Below the pieces are notes generated by a model, which saw only the letters and a program-made list of their open reading frames with translations, had not been told where the DNA came from and searched no databases. A stretch of 64,000 nucleotides of DNA from Solibacillus faecavium. Its GTDB lineage: Bacteria > Bacillota > Bacilli > Bacillales_A > Planococcaceae. Every line of letters starts with the position of its first letter. Within the stretch, counting starts at the first letter, position 1. This document shows positions 47,226 through 55,506 of this stretch, in pieces. The stretch is taken from positions 124,001-188,000 of the forward strand of contig NZ_JACSPZ010000002.1 in the NCBI RefSeq assembly GCF_014836905.1. Reading direction: 5' to 3'. The position numbers and the translations under genes were made by a program.

Positions 47226-48284
47226 TTATAACGGTTTTTTATGCAAAGTAAAATCAATTTTATCTGCATCCCGAATCGTTATCGTATAAGTACCACTCAC
47301 TTGATCATGATGAACGTCAATATTTTCAAGACGCTTATCATAGCGGAATAATATTTCCCCTTCAGCCGATTTATAAATTACATTTAAATCATCACGCTTC
47401 ACTTCAAAAGTAGGGGTGAAGTCAGGGTTACGGTCTGTAAACTCATTAATAAATAATTTTGCACCTTGTTCAACAAAATCATTACGATTCTCAGGAGGAG
47501 CAATGGCTTCATATATATTATGTACAGATGCATCTAGCTCAATATATTTGCCATTTTCAAATTCCTCATCAATCACTTTTTGTAGGTGGGGCGTTTGTTC
47601 TTCATTAATCGATTCCGCAATTTTCTCATATAGCTCTTTCATTAGCATCTTTGTTTTCTTCTTATCTGATGCAATCGGTGTAGCCTGTAAAAACGTCTCC
47701 ATGAAAAACTTCGCCGGTTCTCCATCTGATTGTCTATCAAGCACATAAACGTTTTCTTCAAGCGGATTATAGTTCATGCGAATGAGCGCACATTTTTGCA
47801 CACGGCTAGAAGCGTCAGGTAAAATATTTTCAATTGTAGTTAAATTTAACGTTTCCAAATCAATTTGAACGGCTTCTTTCGGATCGAGCTTTAAAAATAA
47901 AATATAGGGCTCATCAATAATTTCAATATGTGCCACAAACACAGAGCCATTACTGTTTGAAACATTTTGCATAATTTGATATAGCTTATTCGATAAGTCG
48001 TTCGCTAAAGATATAAAATGGGTGTCGTCCGGATATTCTACATAGCGATTAATCTTTGTAATAATATCATTATCGCGGTCTAAAAATTTACACGCAACTG
48101 ACTTAGGACTGTTCAATGTCGCATCTATATACGATTCAAAAAAGTTGCTGTAAACTTCTGATTGTATTGCAGATAAATCCATCGTTTGACTGGCAGAGAC
48201 GAAACGGCTTTGTTCCATATCAAGCAATGTTACAGCGATACGTTTCATTTGAATTGCCAATGTTGTTTCTACTTCATTCATCAT
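47226..48284 (-). CDS. Nucleoid-associated protein (NdpA/YejK-like)
   Basis: The 352-residue protein resembles the 37-kDa nucleoid-associated family: N-terminal KRIAVTLLDMEQSRFVSA, LFLKLDPKEAVQIDLE and the middle KCALIRM and VYVLDRQS segments. The family binds DNA or nucleoid in proteobacteria; the role in Bacillales is not established. AGGAG precedes the ATG. Alternative: an unrelated protein with similar layout; similarity is moderate. Confidence 0.65.
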   Translation of the reverse strand: MMNEVETTLAIQMKRIAVTLLDMEQSRFVSASQTMDLSAIQSEVYSNFFESYIDATLNSPKSVACKFLDRDNDIITKINRYVEYPDDTHFISLANDLSNKLYQIMQNVSNSNGSVFVAHIEIIDEPYILFLKLDPKEAVQIDLETLNLTTIENILPDASSRVQKCALIRMNYNPLEENVYVLDRQSDGEPAKFFMETFLQATPIASDKKKTKMLMKELYEKIAESINEEQTPHLQKVIDEEFENGKYIELDASVHNIYEAIAPPENRNDFVEQGAKLFINEFTDRNPDFTPTFEVKRDDLNVIYKSAEGEILFRYDKRLENIDVHHDQVSGTYTITIRDADKIDFTLHKKPL

Positions 48285-48356
48285 TCACTAACTCCTTTTA
48301 ATTCCGATTTTTCAAGTATAACGGACATTGAATTGTTTTGCACGAACGAAAGAGAT

Positions 48357-48385
48357 TTTACAAAGGGGAACATATGTGTTATTAT
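48357..48385 (+). promoter_or_regulatory. Orphan promoter pointing into non-coding DNA
   Basis: TTTACA (48357-48362), 17-bp spacer and TATTAT (48380-48385). The next plus-strand gene is 800 bp away. Confidence 0.45.
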
Positions 48386-48391
48386 AGTTAG

Positions 48392-48680
48392 GTGCTATTG
48401 TAGATAGTGCTATAAATGAATTGGCATTTCTGCTAGTGTTTTTGAAGATACTTATTCACACTGGCGCAAGCTTAAGGGCTGCAAGGACATAGTAGCAGGT
48501 TGGGACTATGTTGCTTAAGTTAGAGAAGATTAGTAGAATTTTACCGCGGTTAAAACTGGAGCTATGCTACTCCGAATAAAATAAAATTCCCCGGACGATC
48601 GGGTTGAGACTTTCATTTATTTATATTGCTATCTATTAAATACTAAAGGGGTTCCCAAGCTATATTGGGAGCCCCTTGTC
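48392..48680 (+). ncRNA. Possible structured RNA of unknown class
   Basis: Downstream of the orphan promoter, CTTAAG...GACATAGT pairs with ACTATGTT...CTTAAG (about 48469-48520), GGAG pairs with CTCC near 48560-48580, and a 13-bp stem (AAGGGG..CCCAA with TTGGGA.CCCCTT, 48646-48677) closes the region. There is no long open frame. The last hairpin lacks a clear T run. I do not recognise a known RNA family, so this is a candidate only. Confidence 0.35.
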
Positions 48681-48699
48681 CAATTTATAAGGTAGTTTT

Positions 48700-48910
48700 G
48701 GAAGCGTAATTGTGAAATAAACGGAGAAATTCCGTTTATTTGCTGATAATTTTTAAAAACCGCCAAAATAGACGGAGAAATTCCGCTTATTTACTTAAAA
48801 AACTAGAATTTAGGTGTTATTTTCATGAATAAGCGGAAATCATACCTTTATTTATCGCTAATTCTGAGCGATTTTATAAATAGCCGGAAATCTTCCGCTT
48901 ATTTTAGAGT
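48700..48910. repeat. Cluster of CCG palindromes
   Basis: Four units of the type AAATAAACGGAGAAATTCCGTTTATTT in shortened form, i.e. AATAA-CGG-n-CCG-TTATT, occur within 210 bp and can form hairpins. Similar units are at 23200-23420. No gene. Confidence 0.55.
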
Positions 48911-48927
48911 GCTTGTTGGTAAGTAGT

Positions 48928-48955
48928 AAAAAACCACCCAAAAATTTGGATGGCT
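48928..48955 (-). terminator. Terminator of the 23-aa peptide gene
   Basis: On the minus strand CCATCCAA pairs with TTGGGTGG (one mismatch), followed by six T. Confidence 0.75.
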
Positions 48956-48970
48956 GCGAAAGAAATAGTA

Positions 48971-49042
48971 TTAGTCCGTGAAGCATAAAGAAGTCATATA
49001 ACCAAGCATTAATAATAATCCAACACCCATAACAATGTCCAT
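48971..49042 (-). CDS. 23-aa hydrophobic peptide
   Basis: The frame starts MDIVMGVGLLLMLGYM and ends CFTD, a single short membrane helix. GGGAGG precedes the ATG by 11 bases and a terminator follows directly. Such support makes a real micropeptide likely. Function unknown. Confidence 0.55.
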   Translation of the reverse strand: MDIVMGVGLLLMLGYMTSLCFTD

Positions 49043-49188
49043 TTTTTAAAAACCTCCCTTAAATAACCTACAATATCTTCCTTTTTATTGTACAATGATT
49101 AATAGAAAGATGAAACCTTTTCGTATTTTATTCGTATAGATTTAATAACAGTGTTAAAAATTATACATAATTTAAGAAGGTGATAAAC

Positions 49189-49782
49189 TTGAAGAAATGG
49201 ATTTACAAATCTCTCGTTGTTTCCGTCGCTTTATTATCGTTTGGTTTAATTACACCCAATCATGAAATCTGGGCAAATTTCGAAGAGTCACGTCATAATC
49301 AATCGACATTAGACCGACCTAGTGACAATCATATTGCATCTGCCTATCAGCTTGATGATATTTTAGTTGATGAAAAACCATTACCAACAACCGACTATTT
49401 TGTTTCCGCGGCAAAAGAGCAGTCTTACATAAAGTTCGGTACAAGAGTCGGTCCTGTCATTGAACAGGAGTTTGAAACAAAAATCTTCCCGAAAATTGAA
49501 GAAGCAATTGCAACGACTATTGACCGAGTGGGTGAAGAAAAGCTTCGCAACTTGTCAATTACTGAAAAGCCAAGTGGCGACTATGCAGAAAAAATCTTCC
49601 ACTTAGTAGATGCGAATTCTCAAAAAGACATCATCCGTTTCCATGTAAGAACAGAGAACCGTCCTTTTGAAGGCTATTATTATAATTTCCATTACCACAC
49701 ATATGAAGATAATTACTCAAAGCATTATAACCTTGGCGATATTTATTGGTCGAAAAACACACCGCCGAAATGGTTATCCTAA
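49189..49782 (+). CDS. ypjP: YpjP-family secreted protein
   Basis: The 197-residue protein has an N-terminal hydrophobic segment (about 4-24) and a body resembling B. subtilis YpjP: YIKFGTRVGPVIEQEFE, IFPKIEEAI, the EKIFHLVD strand, FHVRTENRPFEGYYYNFHYH in parts and YWSKNTPPKWL at the end. Function unknown. ypjP is near thyB-dfrA in B. subtilis, and thyA-dfrA lies 6 kb away here. TTG 49189 is spaced from AAGGTG; GTG 49180 overlaps it. Confidence 0.87.
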   Translation: MKKWIYKSLVVSVALLSFGLITPNHEIWANFEESRHNQSTLDRPSDNHIASAYQLDDILVDEKPLPTTDYFVSAAKEQSYIKFGTRVGPVIEQEFETKIFPKIEEAIATTIDRVGEEKLRNLSITEKPSGDYAEKIFHLVDANSQKDIIRFHVRTENRPFEGYYYNFHYHTYEDNYSKHYNLGDIYWSKNTPPKWLS

Positions 49783-49790
49783 CAATATTG

Positions 49791-49820
49791 CACACCTGTA
49801 CTTGCTGCAGGTGTTTTTTT
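49791..49820 (+). terminator. Terminator of ypjP
   Basis: ACACCTG pairs with CAGGTGT, followed by seven T. Confidence 0.87.
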
Positions 49821-49848
49821 ATGTCTAAAATCTATGATCATCAGAGAT

Positions 49849-50310
49849 TTATTTAATAAATTTTTTCAAATTTAATATGTGCTGAAAATGTATTCCCTCA
49901 TGGAAAATCGTTCTTATTAATACATGTTCAATCGTATTCATTCCCATGTCAGTTTGCGAGTGCACAATTTCTAATTTATCGGCAAATTTGTCTTTAATAT
50001 CTTCAATTTGATTTTCTAAAAGTGTTTTTAGTTCTTTATAAGAAGGTGTTTCAGAGGTGAAATCGGTTGGAGATGTACCATATCCAAACCAACTATTATA
50101 TTCTGATGGTGCATTGGTTTTTTCTTTAGTTTGTGTTTCTATCCATAAATATTGATCGAGATAAATATGTCCCATGTTCCAACGAATATTATTGTTAAAC
50201 CGTTTTGGAATAATTTCAGCTTCTTCTACACTAACATCTTCCAATAAGCTAAGAGTGTCATTACGGTAACTTTTTAACTGGTTAAATAATATTTCATGTC
50301 TTTCCTTCAT
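49849..50310 (-). CDS. DinB/YfiT-like four-helix metalloprotein
   Basis: The 153-residue protein has the DinB-superfamily layout: a His in WNMGHIYLDQYLW (about residue 48) and two in FHEGIHFQHI near the C terminus form the metal site. Members include thiol transferases and stress proteins; the substrate is unknown. Monocistronic on the minus strand. Confidence 0.85.
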   Translation of the reverse strand: MKERHEILFNQLKSYRNDTLSLLEDVSVEEAEIIPKRFNNNIRWNMGHIYLDQYLWIETQTKEKTNAPSEYNSWFGYGTSPTDFTSETPSYKELKTLLENQIEDIKDKFADKLEIVHSQTDMGMNTIEHVLIRTIFHEGIHFQHILNLKKFIK

Positions 50311-50475
50311 TAATAAAACTCCTTTCTATATAGCTAGTAAAATATTTCGTCAATAGTTAACGTATTTCCTTTTCAAATATGCTTTTACTGACTCTAAGAT
50401 AGGAATTTTCATCCAGATGTCGTAGAGCATTTTCCTTTCTTGTTCTTTAAAATGAAAGTAGGGGGGATGAATGGG

Positions 50476-50892
50476 ATGAATATGAAGAAATGGACAGAAA
50501 CATTGCATATTGCACAATTTCGTATCGCACGACCAACGGATAAACTAGCACAGGTAGAACGTTTTTATTGTGAAGGTATTGGTCTTGAAAAACTTGGTGA
50601 ATTTAAAGGACATCGAGGTTACACTGGCATTATGATTGGCTTGCCAGATGCATCGTATCATTTGGAATTTACCGAGCATATTGAAGGAAGCCCATGTCCC
50701 GCACCGACAGAGGATAATTTGCTCGTTTTTTATATGCCAGATCCTATACAAATTCAAGCTGTACAGACACGCCTTGATAAAATGGGCTATCCTCAAGTTC
50801 CACCGGAAAATCCATATTGGGAAGAAAAAGGTGTGACGATTGCAGACCCGGATGGCTGGCGAATTGTACTAATGAACACAGAGGGGATTTAA
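50476..50892 (+). CDS. Glyoxalase/VOC superfamily protein
   Basis: The 138-residue protein shows paired VOC beta-alpha-beta units: HIAQFRIARPTDKLAQVERFY and a late VTIADPDGWRIVLMN. Metal ligands could be the early His, YHLEF Glu, and the C-terminal residues, but the enzyme activity is not predictable. A G-rich ribosome site (AGGGGGG) overlaps ATG 50467, so ATG 50476 is preferred. Confidence 0.83.
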   Translation: MNMKKWTETLHIAQFRIARPTDKLAQVERFYCEGIGLEKLGEFKGHRGYTGIMIGLPDASYHLEFTEHIEGSPCPAPTEDNLLVFYMPDPIQIQAVQTRLDKMGYPQVPPENPYWEEKGVTIADPDGWRIVLMNTEGI

Positions 50893-50994
50893 TAGAATTA
50901 GAAAACAAAGCTCTGCGCAATTATTTTGTGTAGTGCTTTTTCAATTTATCCAACTATTTACTGTAAACTATAAAAATTACTGGTTCTAAAATAA

Positions 50995-51012
50995 GAACAC
51001 TTGTTCTATAAT
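50995..51012 (+). promoter_or_regulatory. LexA box overlapping a promoter
   Basis: GAACACTTGTTC (50995-51006) fits the Bacillus LexA core GAAC-N4-GTTC exactly and directly adjoins a consensus TATAAT (51007-51012). The -35 is weak. A repressor here would silence the operon at 51039 until DNA damage. Confidence 0.72.
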
Positions 51013-51038
51013 GAAATAAAAAAGGACGGAGTGTATTT

Positions 51039-51263
51039 ATGAAAGAGCAAATAATAAAAGCAATGCAGTACAATCAAACTCTAGACATTATGTACTTATC
51101 CAAAACTCACGCGATTTCAAAACGTCGTATCAAATTAATTAAAATTGCAGGGAATACCGTGCAGGCTTATTGTTTTACACGTCATGCAAAGCGTACATTT
51201 ATTATAGACAACATTTTAGCAGCATACCCTGCTATTCAAAGGGTGAGTGTTGTTAATGCATAA
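51039..51263 (+). CDS. Small WYL-domain-like protein
   Basis: The 74-residue protein begins MKEQIIKAMQYNQTLDIMYL and resembles an isolated WYL-type fold (KRRIKLIKIAGNTVQAYCFTR). WYL domains sense ligands, often nucleic-acid damage products, in regulators. No helix-turn-helix is present. It follows a LexA box and overlaps the next gene by 8 bases, so both are probably SOS-induced. AAAGGACGGAG serves as ribosome site. Confidence 0.75.
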   Translation: MKEQIIKAMQYNQTLDIMYLSKTHAISKRRIKLIKIAGNTVQAYCFTRHAKRTFIIDNILAAYPAIQRVSVVNA

Positions 51264-51627
51264 AGAAATTATGAATTTTAGCGATGATATACACCGTTTT
51301 ATTATTTTAGAGATGTTTTTAAAAACGCTTGACCGCGACAAACTGTACGTTTCGCAATTGAAAATGGGCAAAATTTTAGAAGAATGGTATGATCAAAAAT
51401 CCCATGAGACATTTCAGGATTTGAAAAAGTTGAGGGATTATTTATATAAACAAGGATGTAAGATTGAAAAACAACGCTCAGATGAATTTGTGACGGAGTA
51501 TTTTGTTTTGTTTAGAGGAGTAACAGAAACAAGAACTTACACGAACATCGCCATCCGTAACTGGGTATCCCACGAAATGAGACGGGTCCTTGGAATGGAA
51601 TATTTAACACCTCAAGATAGAAAGTAA
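51256..51627 (+). CDS. Unknown protein in the LexA-box operon
   Basis: The 123-residue helical protein starts MHKEIMNFSDDIHRFI and ends YLTPQDRK. No membrane segment or signal; it has many charged residues, with a compact C-terminal RNWVSHEMRRVLGMEY. I do not recognise it. ATG 51256 overlaps the WYL gene; GGGTGAG upstream supports it. A role in DNA-damage response is inferred only from the operon. Confidence 0.7.
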   Translation: MHKEIMNFSDDIHRFIILEMFLKTLDRDKLYVSQLKMGKILEEWYDQKSHETFQDLKKLRDYLYKQGCKIEKQRSDEFVTEYFVLFRGVTETRTYTNIAIRNWVSHEMRRVLGMEYLTPQDRK

Positions 51628-51642
51628 AAAAAGGGCAAAACA

Positions 51643-51677
51643 GAAAAAAGCCTTCCACCATATACGAGCGGAAGGCC
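51643..51677 (-). terminator. Terminator of the gene at 51683
   Basis: On the minus strand GCCTTCC pairs with GGAAGGC, followed by six T. Confidence 0.8.
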
Positions 51678-51682
51678 ATACA

Positions 51683-52477
51683 TTATTCTTCTCTATCTAC
51701 ACCTAAAGCCATTTCTAATGATGTTAAAGATAAGATGGCTTTCATCATTTCATTATCTGCATATGAAACATCTGTTTTCACCTTATCGAATTTTGAAGGA
51801 CTATAATTTCCTTCATCAAACATTTTACGCGCTTTTTCGGCTGCTTCACCTCGCCACATAGCGGCATTTTTCATGTTTGTTTTATATTCATTGAATTTCT
51901 CTTCATTTTCTTTAGATAAACCACTGCCATCGATTGATCCGATAGTTTTGTAAAGACTATCATAGCGTTGCTCCAGCTGTTTCATATTACCGTAAGCTGT
52001 ATACACATCTACAGTTGTGCCTAGACCTTCAAAAGTAGGTTTCCAAAGCTCATTCCACGCTTTATCATACAAGCTCATCATAGTATCCACTTTTGGTTTT
52101 ACGTCAGTTAAATATGATTTTTTTTCAGCTGCTAATTTATCAGCAGCTTTTTTGGCATCAGCATCAGCTTTCGCTTTTTTATCTGCTTCAACCTTCTCTG
52201 CTGATTCAGGTGTTGCTTTCTCGGAATCATCTTTTGTTTTTTCCTTACTTGCAGTAGCTTCCGCTTTTTCAGGTTCATTAGCTACATCCGTTCCATCGCT
52301 TGTCACACCAACACCTATAAATGATATGATTAAGACTAAAAATGCTATTCCACTATACTTAAACATTTTAACCGACTTTGATCGATTTCTTTTCACAATG
52401 TTAACAAATGCGCTGAGAATGCACACCAACATAACTAGAAAAGCTATAATTAATATGATTATAAATATTGTATCCAG
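51683..52477 (-). CDS. Two-helix membrane protein with Ala/Lys/Glu-rich linker
   Basis: About 264 residues with two N-terminal helices (about 2-26 and 41-60), a low-complexity linker (KADADAKKAADKLAAEKK type, ~65-125) and a C-terminal helical domain probably outside the membrane. Unknown family. The ribosome site GGAG (52486-52489) overlaps the frame's GTG at 52486; the codon at ideal spacing (8 bases) is CTG at 52477, so a rare CTG start is likely. Confidence 0.7.
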   Translation of the reverse strand: MDTIFIIILIIAFLVMLVCILSAFVNIVKRNRSKSVKMFKYSGIAFLVLIISFIGVGVTSDGTDVANEPEKAEATASKEKTKDDSEKATPESAEKVEADKKAKADADAKKAADKLAAEKKSYLTDVKPKVDTMMSLYDKAWNELWKPTFEGLGTTVDVYTAYGNMKQLEQRYDSLYKTIGSIDGSGLSKENEEKFNEYKTNMKNAAMWRGEAAEKARKMFDEGNYSPSKFDKVKTDVSYADNEMMKAILSLTSLEMALGVDREE

Positions 52478-52570
52478 TTTAAACACTCCTTTTCAATTTA
52501 TTATATTACTATAAAGTAATTATCAGTGCACTATAAATATGTAAAGTTTAAAAAGTCGAATAATTTCAAT

Positions 52571-52607
52571 AAAAAACCCCTCCGCAAATTAAATGAGCGA
52601 AGGGTGG
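52571..52607 (-). terminator. Terminator of the gene at 52635
   Basis: On the minus strand CCCTTCGC pairs with GCGGAGGG, followed by six T. Confidence 0.8.
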
Positions 52608-52634
52608 TTAGGAGATTTACTTCAAAAAAGTATT

Positions 52635-52889
52635 TTACATCATTTTCTTTATTTGTCTTAATTCATTTATTAAATAATCCAGCTGTTTCTGCATATCTTT
52701 TGACTGAGTCGGCGGGGGGCCGGAATCACCGTTCTTAGATTTTTCCAAAGCATCCAGTGCGAGACCGGCAGCAAGTGTAGAAATTAAGTCTCCTAATGTA
52801 ACGATAGAAGCTCCTATAAAAGCAAGTCTCGCTATTTGAATATCCTGAGCATCTGAGGACTGATCTGAATTTTTCTTGTTGTTATTCAT
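52635..52889 (-). CDS. 84-aa membrane-associated protein, unknown
   Basis: Starts MNNNKKNSDQSSDAQDIQIA, has one hydrophobic segment (about 22-46, LAFIGASIVTLGDLISTLAAG) and a C-terminal coiled-coil stretch MQKQLDYLINELRQIKKMM. GGAGG precedes the ATG. No function can be assigned. Confidence 0.72.
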   Translation of the reverse strand: MNNNKKNSDQSSDAQDIQIARLAFIGASIVTLGDLISTLAAGLALDALEKSKNGDSGPPPTQSKDMQKQLDYLINELRQIKKMM

Positions 52890-52975
52890 TTATTTCCTCC
52901 TCACCACTAAATATCGATTGTCATTACATCATATGTAGAGAGCAGATAGGGCACAACCAATTAGCAATTAAATAC

Positions 52976-53006
52976 AAAAGACCAGGACTCATAAGAGAGC
53001 CTGGTC
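52976..53006 (-). terminator. Terminator of the DUF378 gene
   Basis: On the minus strand GACCAGG pairs with CCTGGTC and a T-rich tail follows. Confidence 0.75.
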
Positions 53007-53014
53007 AATGATAA

Positions 53015-53371
53015 TTATTTTTTGTTCTGGTCGCTGTTACTGCTATAATGCTTGGCTTTAGTATCATCACTTGTTTTCTTATATTCCGAAAAATCTTCTT
53101 CTTTACCAGCTTCCATATTATAATTCGGTCTTGTATTCGCACGATTAGATGTGTTGTAGGAATTTTCCTCTACATCGTCTAACGGTTTCATAAGAATCGG
53201 AATCGATATAAGTCCTGCAATACCTACAAGAGCATAAACAATTCTTGATAATACAGATGTTTGTCCACCAAATAATGAAGCCACTAAATCAAACTTGAAG
53301 AATCCAATAAGTCCCCAGTTGACTGCACCAATAATGACTAGAACTAATGCTGTTCTATATAATATTCCCAT
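53015..53371 (-). CDS. DUF378 (YuzA-like) membrane protein with polar tail
   Basis: The 118-residue protein has two helices with the DUF378 pattern (GAVNWGLIGFFKFDLVASLFGG, positions 16-37 in parts, and IVYALVGIAGL), then a ~50-residue hydrophilic tail rich in Asn, Lys and Ser. DUF378 proteins such as B. subtilis YuzA are usually ~70-80 residues, so the tail is an addition. AAAGGAGATG gives the ribosome site. Confidence 0.85.
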   Translation of the reverse strand: MGILYRTALVLVIIGAVNWGLIGFFKFDLVASLFGGQTSVLSRIVYALVGIAGLISIPILMKPLDDVEENSYNTSNRANTRPNYNMEAGKEEDFSEYKKTSDDTKAKHYSSNSDQNKK

Positions 53372-53749
53372 TTTGTAACATCTCCTTTATTTTTTTTTGA
53401 CTCGAATGTCCTGGCGTTTAAAACAAACAGGACTTCGTTTCTTAATCTTCATATATTTTCTCCGGAAACAGCTGATTTATACTATTTATATTCGATTAGG
53501 ATTGTTCATTAAAAAAAGCCGACTAACATAAAATTTTGACTTAAAAAAAGGACAATTGCACAAACAAAAAGCGTTCATAACGCATATTAAATAATGAGGC
53601 GTACTACACTATATAGAGGTTACTGCTGCTTCCTGTTAGTAAAAGACGCGATTTTTAATAATTTTATTAAAAATTTAGTTTTTTAAGGTGAATTTTTATG
53701 TAACTCAAGGTATAATATTTGTATACTATAAGAAAAAGGAGGACTGCCG
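53372..53749. other. Intergenic region
   Basis: Divergent 378-bp gap. TATAAT (53711-53716) and TATACT (53722-53727) are possible -10 elements for the gene at 53750, without a good -35. Nothing else supported. Confidence 0.4.
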
Positions 53750-53941
53750 ATGATAACCGGTCAGTTAGGGCGAGCATTCCAATTAGCGGAAAAACATAAG
53801 CTCGACGTAAGTACAGTTTTAGAATTAACGAAAGTGATTGCAAAAGAAGTAAATGGCTCCCAAAAAGTTGAGGAGAAGATTTTGCAACAGATGATTCAAA
53901 TTTTAGAGAACAACAAAACGATTCTTAGGGAGGCAACATAA
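53750..53941 (+). CDS. 63-aa helical protein, unknown
   Basis: Starts MITGQLGRAFQLAEKHKLD and is predicted helical and soluble throughout (VSTVLELTKVIAKEV, KILQQMIQILENN). AAAGGAGG precedes the ATG. I do not recognise it. A ribosome site at its very end suggests a further tiny frame downstream. Confidence 0.68.
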   Translation: MITGQLGRAFQLAEKHKLDVSTVLELTKVIAKEVNGSQKVEEKILQQMIQILENNKTILREAT

Positions 53942-53944
53942 AAA

Positions 53945-53992
53945 TTGATGCAAACTATTGAGCTCTACGATGATTTAGACACATTTGACTAA
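53945..53992 (+). CDS. Possible 15-codon acidic peptide
   Basis: TTG-ATG start then QTIELYDDLDTFD, preceded by GGGAGG within the end of the 63-aa gene, and followed at once by a strong terminator. Evidence is the ribosome site and position only. Confidence 0.3.
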   Translation: MMQTIELYDDLDTFD

Positions 53993-54032
53993 AGGCGCTA
54001 CTCAGCAAATGAAATACGAGTAGCGCCTTTTA
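53991..54032 (+). terminator. Terminator
   Basis: GGCGCTACTC pairs with GAGTAGCGCC, followed by TTTT. Confidence 0.87.
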
Positions 54033-54090
54033 TGTTGTCTTATTTTATAAATTTCCATACATAGTTCAAAACCTTTTTGCTTATAAGAGC

Positions 54091-54765
54091 TTATTTTTTA
54101 AATAAAAGCTTTGAAATAGTTTTCGTGAATTCTTCATATGAAAAAGACTTTTCTCCTCGCTGGTTATACCACTTTTGAATTGTTACTACTAGCCAAAACG
54201 GCACAGCATTTCCTTCAATTAAATGATAGTACTGCTCATAACCTTTTTTTAAATGTTCCCAACGATAATCATTGCCGGATTTTGTATATTCAGACACATC
54301 AATTATTTTTGCTTTTCCATTTTGAAGTAAAATGTTTCTCAAATGGATATCACGCGGGTTCAGCCCTTTATTCCGAATGTATTCTCTGGCCTCTTCCACT
54401 TCACTTACAACGTGCTGCGGGATAGGGATACCTTGCAAAATGCAGTCAAATAGCGTTTTTCCTTCTTCGTAACTTAAAACGAGGTATTCGTCGGATGAAG
54501 CATAACACGTTGGAAAGAAAGGTGATTCTCCTAATTGTTCATAAACCTTTGCTTCCAGTTTTACTTTTTCTACTTTATCTTGTGCATATAATTTAAACGC
54601 ATAAGCGGGAGCAGAAAGAGACTGAAAAACGGCTGCATCTGTACCGACACCAATACACTTCAAATTATCCGCATCCCCAATTATAGTTACCGGCTGGTTA
54701 TTAGGATTTGAAAAAACTTTAATTTTTGAAAGAGAACTTATATCTTTTTCCCATTCATTATTCAT
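54091..54765 (-). CDS. Protein-kinase-like protein (YrzF/YbdM type)
   Basis: The 224-residue protein has a compact kinase-like fold: glycine-rich CIGVGTDAAVFQ, a lysine in AFKLYAQD, the catalytic-loop-like GLNPRDIHLRNILL and the metal-site IIDVSEY. It resembles B. subtilis YrzF/YbdM. Cytoplasmic. It lies 25 bases after the TVP38 gene on the same strand, so the two are probably cotranscribed. Confidence 0.82.
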   Translation of the reverse strand: MNNEWEKDISSLSKIKVFSNPNNQPVTIIGDADNLKCIGVGTDAAVFQSLSAPAYAFKLYAQDKVEKVKLEAKVYEQLGESPFFPTCYASSDEYLVLSYEEGKTLFDCILQGIPIPQHVVSEVEEAREYIRNKGLNPRDIHLRNILLQNGKAKIIDVSEYTKSGNDYRWEHLKKGYEQYYHLIEGNAVPFWLVVTIQKWYNQRGEKSFSYEEFTKTISKLLFKK

Positions 54766-54790
54766 ATAATCTCTCCGTTCATTTTCTGAA

Positions 54791-55345
54791 TTAACGGGTC
54801 CACTTTTGTTTTATTTTTCTTCCGAGTAAGAATAACGCGACTAAGTAAAGGGCAATGATCAATATAATCTCCCAGTTTCCTGAAGCTATTTGATGTCCTG
54901 CTAGTGAAAAGGCTAAGATAGTGGGTAGCTTCCCTATAATTGTTGCGGCAATAAAGGCGATTACGTGGACATTAGAAATACCTGCAATTAAATTTACACC
55001 TGCGGAAGGTAGGATAGGGATAAGGCGCCCGAAGAGTACTGCTAAAAAGCCATTTGTTTGAATGAGCTCTACATATTTCGTCAAATATTGATGTTTTGTT
55101 AAGTATTTTAGTGCAACGCTTCGTAATAAATTCTTACTTAGTAAAAATAATAAAATGGATCCCGTAGTCGTCCCGAGCAGGTTAATCATCAAACCCGGCA
55201 TAAAATCATGATGACTGGCAATGTACGCGGCCAGCACGGGGATAGGCGCAAATGGAATCATAGAAACTAGCACCATTATTAAAAACTGATAAAGCCATGC
55301 ATACGGTTTTTCATTCTGTACGAGGTCTAAAATTTGTTGTTCCAT
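54791..55345 (-). CDS. TVP38/TMEM64-family membrane protein
   Basis: The 184-residue protein has five or six helices and the VTT-domain signature: FAPIPVLAAYIAS, GTTTGSILLFLLSK, FLAVLFGRLIPILPSAGVNLIAG in parts and a late GKLPTILAFSLAGH. Related DedA/VTT proteins move lipid carriers across membranes, but the substrate here is unknown. Confidence 0.87.
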   Translation of the reverse strand: MEQQILDLVQNEKPYAWLYQFLIMVLVSMIPFAPIPVLAAYIASHHDFMPGLMINLLGTTTGSILLFLLSKNLLRSVALKYLTKHQYLTKYVELIQTNGFLAVLFGRLIPILPSAGVNLIAGISNVHVIAFIAATIIGKLPTILAFSLAGHQIASGNWEIILIIALYLVALFLLGRKIKQKWTR

Positions 55346-55506
55346 ATTATATCCTCTTAATAGTTATGTTAATATATTATCCGTTCTTTAATAAGACGCT
55401 CGTGTAGAGAAAAAGGTGCATTTAAAAGAAATAGCCTATATGTTTGTTACATAAATTATTTTTTATAGCTATAATAGAGATGAAATGAATTTGGAGGGTG
55501 TTTATC

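Noticed and set aside
48700-48910. CRISPR array
   Set aside because: Palindromic units vary in sequence and spacing, with no constant repeat or spacers and no cas genes.
52017-52514. 165-codon plus-strand frame opposite the membrane protein at 51683-52477
   Set aside because: Serine/alanine/phenylalanine-rich antisense of a Lys/Ala/Glu linker; a shadow.
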